NCBI RefSeq assembly: GCF_004664715.2
Contig: NC_051073.1
Coordinates: 61,179,379 to 61,243,378 of the forward strand
Direction of reading: 5' to 3'
Length of the DNA stretch: 64,000 nt
Origin: Peromyscus leucopus
Taxonomy: Eukaryota; Chordata; Mammalia; Rodentia; Cricetidae
Position numbers and translations under genes: made by a program. Positions 10,956 to 22,544 of the stretch are shown here, piece by piece (positions within the stretch are counted from its first letter, which is position 1; each line of letters starts with the position of its first letter). The notes under the pieces are model-generated. The model had not been told where the DNA came from, did not search any database, and saw nothing but the letters and a program-made list of their open reading frames with translations.

Positions 10956-12720
10956 ACCTCTAAAATGATGTTCCTTTTGGGTTGTGCTGAGGATGAAGCT
11001 GGGGCATGAACATAAGGCTTTTCACAGAAGGCACCCGGAGCATAGTAGAAATGACAATGGCCAGTGGCTATAGCTAGCACAAAGTTATCTGTTACTTTTA
11101 TTTGGGGACATTCATTAATAATTTAACCAAAAGTGGACAGGATTTTATTGGCCTCTTACTAGACCTGTGTTCTGGTGGCTTTTGGTAGCGTCTTTGTTTT
11201 GCTCCTTCCTTTTGGATTTTGTGTAAAACTGGGCTCAATTGTTTTCTCTCCAACCAACTAGAAACCAACCAAAAAACAAATGGGAAAAGGACAAGTTGAG
11301 AACTAAAGGAACTACAACCCACAAACTCAAGCACTTTTTGTTCAGCTGTCTTGGGAAATTTTGATGAGCAGCCTACGTTGTGGTTTTCAATGGCACAGGA
11401 GTACCGGTCGTCCGTCCCTGCCCTCAAGACCCTGACTGTGATTTATATTTCCCTATTTTAAGCTAGTGCAGATTTATGAGACTTTAAACACCATAGTTGA
11501 AGTTATTGGAGGTTTAAAGGGATTAAACGGGTCCAGCGGCCCTTGGAAGCATGCAGGTTGTTTAAGAGATTTATCAGGGTTTCCATGCTGAAACTCACTT
11601 TTCAAGAATTCTCCTACTCAGGGTCTGAATCTATTTATTTGGGGCTAAAGAGTGAATTTTCAGGATTTCTCAAATGTGGAAGAAATATATCTCCCTCGGC
11701 CCTGTATGCTTTGTTTGGATTTCCGGCCGCCTCTGGCCGGCGTCTCTCCCTCTTTCACGTCTAGCTGGCTGTCCGCTGTAGGATTCCCTTCTCCCTGTTC
11801 CTATCCTCACTCATATCTAAATTTTAACGTTCCTCTCTGTTCACCTATTCAAACATTGGGCCTCTGACCCATGAACCTAGGGGACCAGAGGGGAGCCTGG
11901 TGCTTCCTTCTTGCCCTGGGCTCCTTGCTGACCCCGAGGGCTGCATGGGTAGGACCGCTTCACTAAAAGGACCACACATCTCCCTGTTTACACCAGAGAG
12001 AGCAATGAGTCTGCAGCTATCTAGAGTCCAGAGTTTCCAAATAGGCTGTCCATTGAAGGCAAGGAACACACAACTTCTAGGCATTTGGTTTAGGAGAAAC
12101 TGCATTGAGTGATCCTGAAAATAGGTTTAGGGTACAAGGTGGGCTCATTCTTTGTCATATCCTAACAATCTTGGGACGAGCTAACATTCTTCATTTTGCC
12201 GATCATGATGTTCATAAGCCGCCTGATCTTGTTTCTCAGGTTTCTTCAAGGCTCAGTTCTACCCGCCTGTCAGATCTGCGTGGGTGTAGGGAACATGAAC
12301 TCATTTTAATATCAGCCTGAACCAGACATCACAGGAAGGAAACCAGAGAAGCCATTCCAAAGTCAAGTAAAAATAACCCCAGTGAGTACATACTCTATGA
12401 TCGCACTTAGATGAAACCCTAGAGAAGACTAATCTAATCTAGTGACAGAAATCGGATTGGTGACTATCTCAGGTCAAAGTAGAGCAGGCTGCTCGAGACT
12501 TGGCACAGGAGAACTCGCTGAGATACTGGAAGATGCTCTGACTCAAGTGTGCTGATGGTTTCATAGGCTTATAAAGGTGTGGAAACTCTTTCACATGCAC
12601 AATTAAGGTGGAGGCAAACTAAGCTTGGTTTTTAAAAAATGTACCTGCTGTGTGTTCACATTTCTCCTCATCTACATTAGCAAAGATTATAGAGAATTGA
12701 GTATGAATCAGAATCCCCCA
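10956..12720. other. No gene or clear repeat seen
   Basis: A 109-codon minus-strand frame at 11098-11427 has a lysine/arginine-rich end (KEGAKQRRYQKPPEHRSSKR), but I could not match it to a known protein. Nothing else stands out. Confidence 0.4.
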
Positions 12721-12767
12721 AAACTGAGGGCTAGTTGAACCAACCTATATTGTATACCCATATATAT

Positions 12768-12775
12768 GTATATGG

Positions 12776-12811
<36 letters not shown>

Positions 12812-12850
12812 TCTTCTTGCCAATAATTATGTTCATAAGCCTCCGCATCT

Positions 12851-12882
<32 letters not shown>

Positions 12883-12894
12883 GTGTGTGTATAT

Positions 12895-12940
<46 letters not shown>
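12768..12940. repeat. Compound (GT)n / (AT)n microsatellite
   Basis: (GT)14 at about 12784-12811 is followed after a 42-bp spacer by CT and AT runs from 12853, an ATGTGTGTGT break and a long perfect AT run to about 12935. AT runs of this size are self-complementary and can extrude as hairpins. Confidence 0.95.
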
Positions 12941-12942
<2 letters not shown>

Positions 12943-12944
12943 CA

Positions 12945-14035
12945 TGGCACAGATAATCCAGAACAATAGATACAGCACCCAAAAATGAATGCTAGAGGTT
13001 AAGGACTTTGGAATGTTTACTGAGCAAAACCTGACTGACAGAGGCATGGGGAGAGCAGGCAGCCAAAAAAATGTAGTAGGGTAAGCCAGATCAAACATTA
13101 TAAGGGGGAGACAGCAAAAGGATGACTGACCACACATGTGATAACAATTTGTTGACTCTGTAATGTGAACTGTGTATGCTATACCAGTGCAGAGGAATCA
13201 GTGAGGTGGAACAGACGTTCACGGGAAACCAGACCAGACACTGAGTGATCCTGGCATCTAGATAGCAGGAAGTCTTTGTCATCTCCAGCTTTCCCATATC
13301 CCTAATTAAAAATTTGATATCACTTAAGCCAGGCACCATGCCCTATGTATTCTGACCTCCAAATACCCATTTCGAAGTTGGCCAAGCTCACCCAGAGGGT
13401 GACGTAACTGGATCAAGAGATGGAGTTATGATTGAGCACATTGGATTTTTGTCTCTGCCACGTGACCGTGTGGGAAATCACTTGTTCTATTTATTTATTT
13501 GTTTATCTAGACAATAAAATCAGCACCATTACAAAGCAAGTAGTTTGCAAGATGCTGGGGACAGAGAACTCCAGACATCCCTTTCCTCATTTGTAAATGC
13601 TCATTCTAGAATCTCTGCCTTATTCCGACAACTGTGCCAGAGGCTGGCATGAGTAATGATGTGGTCACGCTCAGAGAACCTCAAGGCTGTGCCTCAATGA
13701 TAACTCTGCTTAGGCTGTATGGCATATATAAGATTCCTTAACTTTTTTGGTCTGTTTCTTTCCAAAGGGTGGCTCCAGGCCACTTAAGGCATCTTTGCTA
13801 TAAAAATTCCATGAAAATGAAATTAAGTATTTTAGCTTTGTTTGTTGAAAAACTGCTCTTAAAAACCCTTCTAAGGCAATTTTTTGAAATTAATTCCTTA
13901 TTGCTTCAAATCTCAAAATCACATATAATTATAAGTCAAATTAACATTTGATCTTAGGCAGGGCAATAGACCAAGTTTCTCTTTCTTTCTTTCTCTCCGT
14001 GTGTATGTGGTATTTATGTATGTATATATTCATGT
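12945..14035. other. No gene or clear repeat seen
   Basis: Intergenic DNA. A short T/C-rich run (ctttctttctttctctc) lies at about 13980. No coding evidence. Confidence 0.5.
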
Positions 14036-14037
14036 AG

Positions 14038-14038
<1 letters not shown>

Positions 14039-14083
<45 letters not shown>
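14039..14083. repeat. (GT)n microsatellite
   Basis: About 22 uninterrupted GT units. Confidence 0.95.
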
Positions 14084-14085
<2 letters not shown>

Positions 14086-14094
14086 CTGTAGGCT

Positions 14095-14340
14095 GAAGGT
14101 TGATGTTGGCTGTCTTCCTAGATTTCTACCTTATGTTTTGAGACACGATCTCTCACTAAGCCAGGAGCTTACTCACTGACTGGCTAAGCTATTGGACCAG
14201 TGAGCTATGGATCTGCTTGTCTCTGCCCGTCCCTGGCCCTGGGATTACAGATACATCAGATCTGGCTTCTATGTGGGTGTTGGGAATTCATATTTATGTG
14301 GCAGGAATTTTACCAACTGAGCCATCTCCTCAGCTCCAGA
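14095..14340 (-). mobile_element. B3/B4-type SINE (minus strand)
   Basis: The right edge 'accaactgagccatctcctc' is the reversed tRNA-like head. To the left lie 'gttttgagacacgatctctc' and 'ggattacagatac', giving a B3/B4-like composite layout. Diverged, family uncertain. Confidence 0.6.
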
Positions 14341-14449
14341 CCAGTGATTTGACAAGGCTTTCTGATTCAGTGTTCTCCATCCTATTCACCTCCCTCTCAG
14401 GCAGTAATAAGTCAGTAGACACAAAATATCTTGTCCATCTGTAATGCAC

Positions 14450-14600
14450 GATTCAAAAAACTTCCTTAACCTGTCTGTGCCTCAGTCTTCTAATCTGGAA
14501 GTGGGGACAATAATATGTACTTTGAGATTTTGTGCTATCTAAATATGAGGATGGATAGGAAGCATGTGGCATGATGCCTAGCCACTAGGCAATAAAAAGC
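14450..14600 (+). mobile_element. MIR fragment
   Basis: 'ccttaacctgtctgtgcctc' followed by 'tctaatctggaagtgggga' and 'caataatatgtac' matches the MIR core and 3' region, an ancient mammalian tRNA-derived SINE. Confidence 0.6.
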
Positions 14601-14698
14601 AGCGGTGGTTGTTATTAAAGAGATAAAGGCTGAGGATTAAAGAGAAAAGTTCAGCACCCTCTGGGCATGAAGAAACCAAAGCCTTAGCTTTTGTTGAG

Positions 14699-14700
14699 TA

Positions 14701-14734
<34 letters not shown>

Positions 14735-14752
14735 GTGTGTGTGTGTGTGTGT
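14699..14752. repeat. (CTG)n followed by (GT)n
   Basis: About ten perfect GCT/CTG units run from 14701 to 14730, then GGTGGT and about nine GT units. It is intergenic here, with no open frame or transcript signal across it. Confidence 0.95.
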
Positions 14753-14759
14753 AGTATAG

Positions 14760-15590
14760 AATTTTAGAGTATTAAGCTCAAGACTACATGTTATTTATCT
14801 GAGAGGACTGACATTCTAAGAGGGTAATAAATCATCCATATGCTCTTGACCCATTGGGAAGGTTTTTCTCCTTAACCTAGTATCCAGCCACTAGGAGGAG
14901 TGTACATGGAATAACAGTGGAGAAATGTCAAGCCCTAGCCAGCTATGATGGCCAAATCTGCATATGCCACCATCAGATTACCTCCACATTCCCCCAGGAA
15001 AGGTTGACATCTCTGGCCCTCTCCAAAAAAGGCACCGTTCCACCCAACAGGTCAGAGTAAGTGTCAGCAAGGGGCTGAGAACCTGGAGCTGAAGCATGCC
15101 TGCCGGTCCAAGAACAACAGACAACTGGCTCAAGCTGTGATTGCAGTTGGTTGGAATTTACAGCTGGCTGAACAATGACCACATTCATGAACTGAACTTC
15201 TGCTTACCCTCCTTGTCCAAAGCCCTTCATCTTCCCTCCAAACAGGCAGCCAACTGTGCTCTGGGAGTTGTGCTGTTAGCACCTGGAAGTGCTGGACGGC
15301 CTTGATTACTGTGCAACGACATCCAACTTGCCTGATTTGAAAATAGTTGTGGCCTGCGAGCCTAGTGTAGTTATGAGAAGGCTCAGGTTAAAATAGAGCC
15401 CCACACTGGAGGAGGACACATCTGTTCTCTCCACTATTTTATAGCTAGTAGCAAGTCAGAGACCTTTGGGGATAATCAACCATCCCAGTTTGCACGGGAC
15501 ATTCCTGTTTTAACTAGGAACATCTTGTGTTTCAGGGAAGCTGTAAGTCCATGGCAACATGGAAAAATTCATCATCCTGCATGTGGCTCA
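14760..15590. other. No gene or clear repeat seen
   Basis: Nothing coding or repetitive recognised. Confidence 0.5.
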
Positions 15591-15591
15591 A

Positions 15592-15643
15592 TAAGAGGTG
15601 GCCAGTAAATTTGTCAATAATAGGTGGCCAGTAAATTTGTCAA
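15592..15643. repeat. 26-bp tandem duplication
   Basis: The phrase aggtggccagtaaatttgtc begins at 15596 and again at 15622, a period of 26 bases. The two units differ only at one or two bases at the junction. Confidence 0.9.
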
Positions 15644-15662
15644 TCCAAGAAATATATTAACA

Positions 15663-15735
15663 TTTGGGGATGTAGCTAAATGGTAGTAGTGTGCTTACCT
15701 ATGCATGTGCAAGGCCCTGGGTTCAAAAAGCCAAT
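15663..15735 (+). mobile_element. ID-type SINE
   Basis: 'tggggatgtagctaaatggt' then 'agtgtgcttacctatgcatg' and 'caaggccctgggttcaa' match the tRNA-Ala-derived ID head with A and B box remnants. Confidence 0.7.
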
Positions 15736-15895
15736 TATATGTATGGAGAAATATATTAAATGAACATTAGAAATTTAATTGGAATTATAATGAAACACAC
15801 AGGAAGAACTGTTATACATAGATGACATCTAATAGATATGATTAGAAGTGGAGTCTGTTGAAACTAGTACACTAGTATAATGATGTGGAGATCCA

Positions 15896-16320
15896 CTGTA
15901 CTGGTTAGTTTTATGTCAACTTGACACAAACTAGAGTCATCAGAGAGGAGGAGCCTCAATTGAGAAAATGCCTCTATAAGATCAGGCTGCAGGGAAGCCT
16001 ATAGGGCATTTTCTTAATTAGTGATTAATATGGGATGGCCCAGTTCACTATGGATGAGACCACCAAAGGACTGATGGTCCTGGAGTCTATAAGAAACCAG
16101 GCTGAGCAAGCCAGGAGGAGCAAGCCAGTAAGCAGCACCCCTCCATGGCCTTTGCATTCACTCCTGCCTCCAGGTTCCTGCCCTGTTTGAGTTCCTGTCT
16201 TGAGTTCTGTGGATGCTGAACAGCGATATTGAAGTGTTAGTCCAATAAACCCTTTCCTCCCCAAATTGCTTTTGGTCATGGTGTTCTATCATAGCAATAG
16301 TAACCCAAACTAAGACATAT
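15896..16320 (-). repeat. Rodent interspersed repeat, family A, minus orientation
   Basis: The left edge 'ctggttagttttatgtcaac' with 'ttgacacaa' and the right edge 'gtaacccaaactaagacat' are the reverse complements of the right and left ends of the copies at 32570-32990 and 40825-41252. All share the terminal phrase tgtcaa-ttgaca at one end and 'tcttagttggggtt' at the other. The internal sequence differs between copies. I recognise it as a common rodent repeat but cannot name it safely. Confidence 0.6.
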
Positions 16321-16774
16321 GGTTTGGGGCTTTAAATACTTGCTTATTTTGGTCTCTTCCCTTGACCTTAGTTTACACAACAAGGCAAATAGTCATCAAG
16401 TCTCAGTACTATTTCCAAATCACCAAAACATGAGTAGGGTTTCTAAAGTTTCTTTTCCTAATTGTCATCTTTCTCACCTCATTTACATAGAAATCATGTG
16501 TTAAATACCATCTATAATATACACTTGAGAAGGGAGGAACATTGGTCCGGTCAAAGAAACACAACAAACCTTCACTGAGTGTCTGCTCCTGGTACTATTG
16601 GGCTGTGTGCTGCAGAACATTAAACAGTGAGTGAAACAGGATTTTGGCCCAAAGTGCCTCTCAATGCAGGGGGATATGTGAATAAAAACACATGAATATT
16701 TATTATATGAAGCTGACTTGAAATAAGCATGCTATTTTAATGATTTTTTTGTGTGTGTGTCCTATGTCACTCTA
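16321..16774. other. No gene seen; possible L2 scrap
   Basis: About 16560-16640 ('ttcactgagtgtctgctcct') resembles an ancient L2-like end. The rest is featureless. Confidence 0.35.
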
Positions 16775-16875
16775 GGTGAGAGAGAGAGAAAGAGAGAGAG
16801 AATAGATAGTAGGTAGATAGGTAGATAGACAGACTGACAGATGATAAGTAGGTAGGTAGATGATAGATAGGTAGT

Positions 16876-16921
<46 letters not shown>
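16775..16921. repeat. GA and (GATA)n simple-repeat tract
   Basis: A GA-rich run passes into variant GATA/GGTA/GACA tetranucleotides and ends in about 11 perfect GATA units (16878-16920). Confidence 0.95.
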
Positions 16922-17035
16922 TTGGCTTGGAGACATAATGAATACCTTCTTAAGGGAGGTATTTATAATTTAGGGAAGTATTTAGAGTTTTAGAGTTACC
17001 TCTGAAGGAAGAATTGGACTTCAAAAATTGGCTGT

Positions 17036-17172
17036 AAGCCTGGCATGGTGGTACATGCCTGTACTCTTGGTACTTTGGAAGCTGAGGTAGAAGGCTCTTG
17101 AGTTTGGGGTCAGTCTGGGACACACAGGGAGACCATGCAAGCCTCAAACAACAAAGAAAAAAACAAAAAGTG
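17036..17172 (+). mobile_element. B1-type SINE
   Basis: 'gcctggcatggtggtacatg' then 'ctttggaagctgaggtaga' and an A-rich tail. It is a diverged B1 or older 7SL-derived monomer, next to the start of the L1 at 17190. Confidence 0.7.
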
Positions 17173-17448
17173 TTGACTTTGGGGCAAGGATAGAATGATT
17201 TTCTGAATAGAAGAAATAATGTGGTTATAGAGAGACAATGGGGAGACCAGATTGGGAGGATTAAATGGAGAGGGGAAGGAAAGGGGGGGATTAGGGAGGA
17301 AATACAGAGATAGACAACAAACACTAAAGGCCATTTGAGAGGTCATATAGAAACCTACTATGGTAGAAGCTTCTTTAAATCTATGAAAGGGATCTAAATA
17401 GAGTCACTAAATAACCAAGGAAACAAAGCCCCAACTAGACATCTTTTT

Positions 17449-18480
17449 TTTTTTAGATCCCCCTGTCAACCCTCCTCCCACTCCCTCACCCCTGCCTAAT
17501 CCCCTCCCCCACCTCTCATCCCCTCCTCCATAAGGGTAAGTTCTCCCATGGGTTGGGGCAGTGGGGGGAGAGACAGCAAAGTCTGGTACATTCAGTTGAG
17601 GCAGGACCAAGTCTGCCTCAAGGGTGAGCAAAGTGTCCAACCATAGATAACGGGCTCTAGAAAACCAGCTCATGCACCAGGGATAGATCCTGATCCCACT
17701 GCCAGGGGCCTCTCAAACAAACCAAGCTATACAACTGTCTCCCGTATGCAGAGGGTCTAGTCCTGTCTCATGCAGGTTCCACTGCTGTCGGTCTAAAATT
17801 CATGAGTTTCTATGAGCTTGATTCAGTTGTCTCTGTAGATTTCCCCATCATAATCTTGATCCTCGCTTGCTCATAAAATCCCTCTTCCCTCTCTTTGACT
17901 GGACTCTTGGAGCTTGGCCAGTGGTTGGCTGTGGATCTCTGCATCTGCTTCCATCAGTTACTGGATGAAGGCTCTATAATGACAGTTAGGGTATTCACCA
18001 ATCTGATCACCAGGGTAGGCCAGTTCAGGCACCCTCACCACTATTGCTAGTAGTCTAATCTGGGGTCGTCTTTGTGGATTTCTGGAAATTTCCCTAGCAC
18101 CAGGTTTCTCCCTATCCCCATGATGTCTTCCTCTATCTATATCTCTCTCACTGCTCTCCCACTCCATCCCTCCTCCAGCTCGACCATCCTGTTCCCTCAT
18201 GTTCTCATCCCCAATACTCTCCCTTCTATGGGCCCCCTCACCCACAGTTTACTCAGGAGATATCCTCTGTTTCCCCTTTCCAAGGTGATCCATACGTCCC
18301 TCTTAGGGTCCTCCTTGTTTACTAGCTTTTCTGGAGTTGTGGGTTGTAGCCTGATTATCCTTTGCTTTACATCTAGTATCCACTTATGAGTACATACCAT
18401 GCTTGTCTTTCTGAATCTGGGTTACCTCATTCAGGATGATATTTTCTAGTTCCATCCATTTGCCTGCAAATTTCATGATG
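17449..18480 (-). mobile_element. 5'-truncated L1 with 18-bp target duplication
   Basis: The insert lies between ccaactagacatcttttt (17431-17448) and ccagctagacatcttttt (18481-18498), an 18-bp duplication with one mismatch. The plus strand starts with T-rich sequence (the reversed poly(A)) and runs through C/T-rich 3'UTR to 'ccatttgcctgcaaatttc', the reverse of L1 ORF2-end sequence. It landed inside the plus-strand L1 tail, so it is younger. Confidence 0.85.
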
Positions 18481-18922
18481 CCAGCTAGACATCTTTTTGC
18501 CACCAAGCAAGCGTCTAGTGCCAAGAATGGGCTACATTTAATTGAACTGTTGGCCTAAGGTTCCCCAAGAAAACCCCAAACAACCCAGGCTGTTGCCAAA
18601 GCTATTATCTGCTCTCTACAAACTGATAGTTAAGTTCTGGTGCTGAGGACAACACTTATGTATCTCATTGGCCATGGAGAAGCTGAGCTTATGCCTAACT
18701 AGAGCCTTCACCATTACTAATAAGTGTTCACGGTGCAGGAAAGTACTCTGAACACTACCAGGAGAGAAATGTAAACACCAGCTAGCTGCAAACCCTGCGA
18801 CCTACAATGATGACTTGCCTGCATGATAGGCTAGTGCAATAGCAGCACAAACATTGTGAGAACAACTGACTACCCTCTGACTGGATTTAGGCTCATTCCA
18901 TAAGATGGAACCCATGGCTGAC

Positions 18923-19377
18923 TGTAGATGTAACGTCTTGTTAAATAAGAAACACAGAGCCAATGCAGAGATGAAAGCCCAAGAGGTCGGAATAATAGCT
19001 AAGCACTAAAAACCTTACCCTTCACTGCTGCTCATGTCCTTCTCTCTGCAAGAGAGCTACTTCCTGTGTCTCTGTCTTCTTACAGACTTTCTGTTCTACC
19101 TTCTCATTGGTTGTAAACCCAACCACATGACCTCCTCATCACTGCCCATCTATACAGACCTCCAGATCTTCTATGGTTCGTATTGAGATTAAAGGCGTGT
19201 GTCTCCATGCTGGTGGTATCCTTGAACACTTAGAGATCTGCCTGTCATGTGATTAAGGGCGTGTGCTACCACTGCCAGACTTCTGCTATGGCTTGCTATT
19301 AGCTTTGAACCCCAGGCAACTTTATTTATTAACATACAAATAAAATCACATTTCAGTACAAATAAAATATCACCATA
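18923..19377 (+). mobile_element. Solo LTR inside L1, 6-bp target duplication
   Basis: It is flanked by gctgac at 18917-18922 and 19378-19383. The L1 text reads continuously when the insert is removed ('cccatggctgac' joins 'actgcttggtgacc'). It begins TGTAGATGTAACG and ends ATCACCATA. It has B1-like head pieces ('gattaaaggcgtgtgtctcc', 'gattaagggcgtgtgc') in the same place as the LTRs at 9570 and 21113, so it is related but diverged. Confidence 0.8.
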
Positions 19378-20334
19378 GCTGACACTGCTTGGTGACCAAT
19401 AACCTGAGACTAGATAGGCCATGGGCCTAGGAGGAAACCAAATACTAATGTTCTGTTGATGGAACACAGCAATAAAATGACTCCTAATGACATTCTGCTA
19501 TACTCATAGATAAGTGTCTTTTTCAATCCTCATCAGAGAGGCTTCCTTCTACAGTAGATGGGAATGAATATAGAGACCCACAGCTGGATGACTTGCAGAG
19601 AGTGAGAGACTTTGGAACAAACATCATTAAATGGGATACCTTCATCATACCCCTCCCCTCCGGGCTAAGATGTCTATGCAGAAGAGGATGCAGAAAGGTT
19701 GTAAAAGCCAGAGGGGATGGATGATAACAAGGAAACAGTGTCTTCCAGACACAACAGGGCTGACACACACATGAACTCACAGAAACTGTGGTGGCATGCA
19801 CACATCTAAGCCAGGGGGTCTCAGCACTGAGAGGAGAAAGTGGACACAAGCTCCCATCTCTAACCCAGAAGCTTTCTCTTGCAAAAGAAAAATTAATTTT
19901 CTCAAACTGAGTCTCAATGGGTATATAAAGTAGCTATATGTAAGGGCAGGCCCCAAGCCCAGCAGTAAGGGCCAACACAAAATCAATTCAATGGTACTTT
20001 TGGAGATTTTTTTTTCTTTTTGTCTCATATTGCTTTGTTTGGGCTTTGTTTTTTAAACCTTACTGGTCTTTTCCTTGCATATTATGATTTCCAATTTTGT
20101 CTTTTTGTGACGTGTGTGTCTTTCTGTTTGTCTGTCTGTATGCATGTTTCTTGTTTTTTTTTAAAAAAAAAATATGATTTTTTTGCTGTTTTCTAAAGAG
20201 AGAGAGAAAGAAGGTATGACATAGATAGGTGGGTGGATAGACATCTGGGAAGAGCAGGGAAGGGGAAACCACGATCAGACTATATTGCATGAAAAAAAAT
20301 TTTTCAATAAAATAAGAGAAAAAAATACTGTGGT

Positions 20335-21106
20335 AATTAGTCTCCTTGGGCCACTTGTGGTGTGTAACCCCAAAAGGAGTATACAATTTATGTTTGCTCA
20401 GCAAGAAGTTCAAGGCTGCTGTAGGAACTTCAAGGATCACCAACAGTCTAGTTCCCCTTTTGCCTTTTGCTTCACTATCCATAGCTTGAGGCTTTAGTGC
20501 CTCGTGTTTCCAAGATGATTGCTCCACTGGAAGCCTCATCTGTGTGGGTGAGGGAAGAATGAAAATTTTAAAAGAGAGGAGGGGTAAGGAAGATATGAAA
20601 TGCACAACGCTTATATGGGGAGAAAAAAAAAAAAAAAAACCCGGCCTCCAATTCCTGGCAGAAGTTTTCTTCTGCCGCCTTTTACAACAAAAAGCAGGCT
20701 CCATGGCCACTGCTAGCTGCAAAGGAGTCTGGCATTGTCTGGTAGTCTGTGGTGAGAAGGCAGGACAGGATGTGTTGGGGAACATAACCAGCAAGTCTTG
20801 TACCTTCGAGCAGAAGCCTATAAATGGAGGCAAGACAGGCACTGCTGAGCAGTGAGATCTGCAATTGTGTATTTGTGTAATCAAGGGACGTGACGTGGGA
20901 TGTTTTACAGGGTGTGGAGAGGAGAAATCTGAACAAAATATTGGAAAACTATGAGTCAATTGCAAGAGTCATCAGCTCTCATCCAGAACTCTGGAACAGC
21001 CTGTGTTTTGTCTTAAATAGATGACTTCAGTATTCCCAGCCTCCCCCTCCCTCCATTCTTATGACACCCAGCACCTGGATGGAGGCATAAGAACCCCACT
21101 TTCAAA
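20335..21106. other. No gene seen; poly(A) run
   Basis: An A-run lies at 20622-20639. A 301-codon minus-strand frame (20060-20965) spans this and the antisense of the L1 3'UTR. It has homopolymer F and K runs and no domain, and I judge it not coding. Confidence 0.5.
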
Positions 21107-21112
21107 CTTGTA

Positions 21113-21630
21113 TGCAACATGAATCTTAAAAGGTCTTATTAAAAATAAAAAAAAACCTGGACCCAGATACTGAGGTGGAAGCTGAAAGATCAGAGAAGCA
21201 GAACAAGCCACAGTCAATCTCACCTTGTCAACTCCTCAGCTGATCCTGTTTCCACGAATCCTCAGACTGAAAGCCTCTCTGAGTCCTCACCCCTGAGGGT
21301 CTCAGTTGGACTGATGCTCAGTTCCTGTCTCCTCATGCCTTATATACTGTTCTGCACTCAGCCATGTCACTTCCTGGGATTAAAGATGTGTGTGCTTTCC
21401 AAGCAAAGGCAAGAGATCTCAAGATTAAAGGCGTGTGCCACTCTGTTCATAGTGTGGCCTTGAACTCACAGAGATCCAGATGGATCTCTGCCTCCCAAGT
21501 GATAGGATTAAGGGTGTATACCACCACTGTCTGATCTCTATGTCTAATCTAGTGGCTGGCTTTGTCCTCTGATCCCCAGATAAGTTTATTAGGGTACACA
21601 ATATATTGGGGTACACAATATATCACCACA
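21113..21630 (+). mobile_element. Solo LTR carrying B1 pieces (second copy)
   Basis: Starts TGCAACATGAATCTT and ends ATATCACCACA. Perfect 6-bp duplications cttgta lie at 21107-21112 and 21631-21636. It aligns throughout with the LTR at 9570-10059, including the double B1-head segment (about 21370-21530) and the 3' phrase 'acaatatattggggtacac'. Class II (ERVK-like) solo LTR by duplication length. Confidence 0.85.
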
Positions 21631-21639
21631 CTTGTATGT

Positions 21640-22274
21640 ACATGCTAATGTCAGAATAAGATGATGGACACGCTTAAAGGATATTATTTTCTTGAAATTC
21701 ATCTGCTATCAGCACTTGAGCTTTATTAATTATGTATTGACCATCTCTACTTGCTCTCTCAGCTTCTGTAGTATGTCAACCTTTTTACCACGACACGACT
21801 GTAGTTTTGAATTTTCTTAGGTACTAATTAGGAAATCAAAATAATCTCTATGCTGACACATAATCAAAATATATATGTAGGAATATAAATGTAAACAAAT
21901 ATGTATACACACATTCCTATGTGTTTATGTGTTGACAATTAGTCCTCAATAATTTTCAAATCCCTGCATTTCACACCTACCCTCATTTTCCTCTTTGTAG
22001 TTCCCATTTCATTTGGAGCAGTCTTTCTGAGGCAGAATTGTTCTTTAGCTTGGCACTTTCTTTAGTATCCTGGAGCAATTTTACCTTTGTTCCTCTTTCA
22101 AGTTACAGACATCTCTGAACGATTTTCCCATTGCTTGGATCTAGCCTTGATTCCTTTCAAGGTGGTTTCTGAAGATCATTAGGAGAATGGAAAAAAAAAT
22201 TGAAAACTCATGAAAAGCCTGCTATCATTATTAATAGGGGAAATCATACTGTTATTATTATTACTCTAAGTCAG
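21640..22274. other. No gene or clear repeat seen
   Basis: AT-rich intergenic DNA with no recognisable element. Confidence 0.45.
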
Positions 22275-22445
22275 GAGTCAGCTAAGAGTTTTTTTGTGTG
22301 AATGCCAGATAGAAAAACAGTTTTGACTTTGTCATGCAATCTTTTTTGCAAGCTCTCAACTCTGTCCTTGTCCCACAAAAGTAGCCATAGACACTAAGCA
22401 TACAACTGGGCATGTCAGTGTACCAATAAATCTTTATTTACAAAA
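22275..22445. mobile_element. hAT-type DNA transposon fossil (probable)
   Basis: Phrases 'tctcaactctgtccttgtc', 'gtagccatagacactaagc' and 'caataaatctttatttaca' match an old mammalian non-autonomous hAT element. Family name and edges uncertain. Confidence 0.45.
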
Positions 22446-22544
22446 TGTCAGGAAAAGCCTCTTTCTCTCTGTTTCTTTCCTACATCGCAATCCCTTCTTG
22501 TTGTGTGCTACAAAGCATATTCATTCTTTTGTTTATGTGTATAA

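Larger units (their letters stand above)
17190..20330 (+). mobile_element. Rodent L1 3'-end fragment, twice interrupted
   Basis: Three blocks read as one plus-strand rodent L1 tail: about 17190-17448, 18499-18922 and 19384-20330. The blocks rejoin precisely at target duplications around a second L1 (17449-18480) and an LTR (18923-19377). The last block ends with 'ttttggagattttttttt', 'tcatattgctttgtttggg' and finally 'ttcaataaaataagag', a typical L1 3'UTR with poly(A) signal. The 5' part of L1 was never inserted or is lost. Non-coding. Confidence 0.8.

Noticed and set aside
11098..11427. 109-codon basic minus-strand frame, considered as a processed ribosomal-protein pseudogene
   Set aside because: I compared it mentally with several ribosomal proteins and found no match; there is no poly(A) tail or target duplication. 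Left unassigned.
12735..13137. Frames rich in Y/I/V/C or H/T
   Set aside because: Translations of GT and AT microsatellites only.
20060..20965. Longest open frame in the window (301 codons, minus strand)
   Set aside because: Its last third is antisense to an L1 3'UTR. It contains homopolymer runs (six F, many K) from poly(A) and poly(T), and no domain or splice context is visible. I judge it chance.
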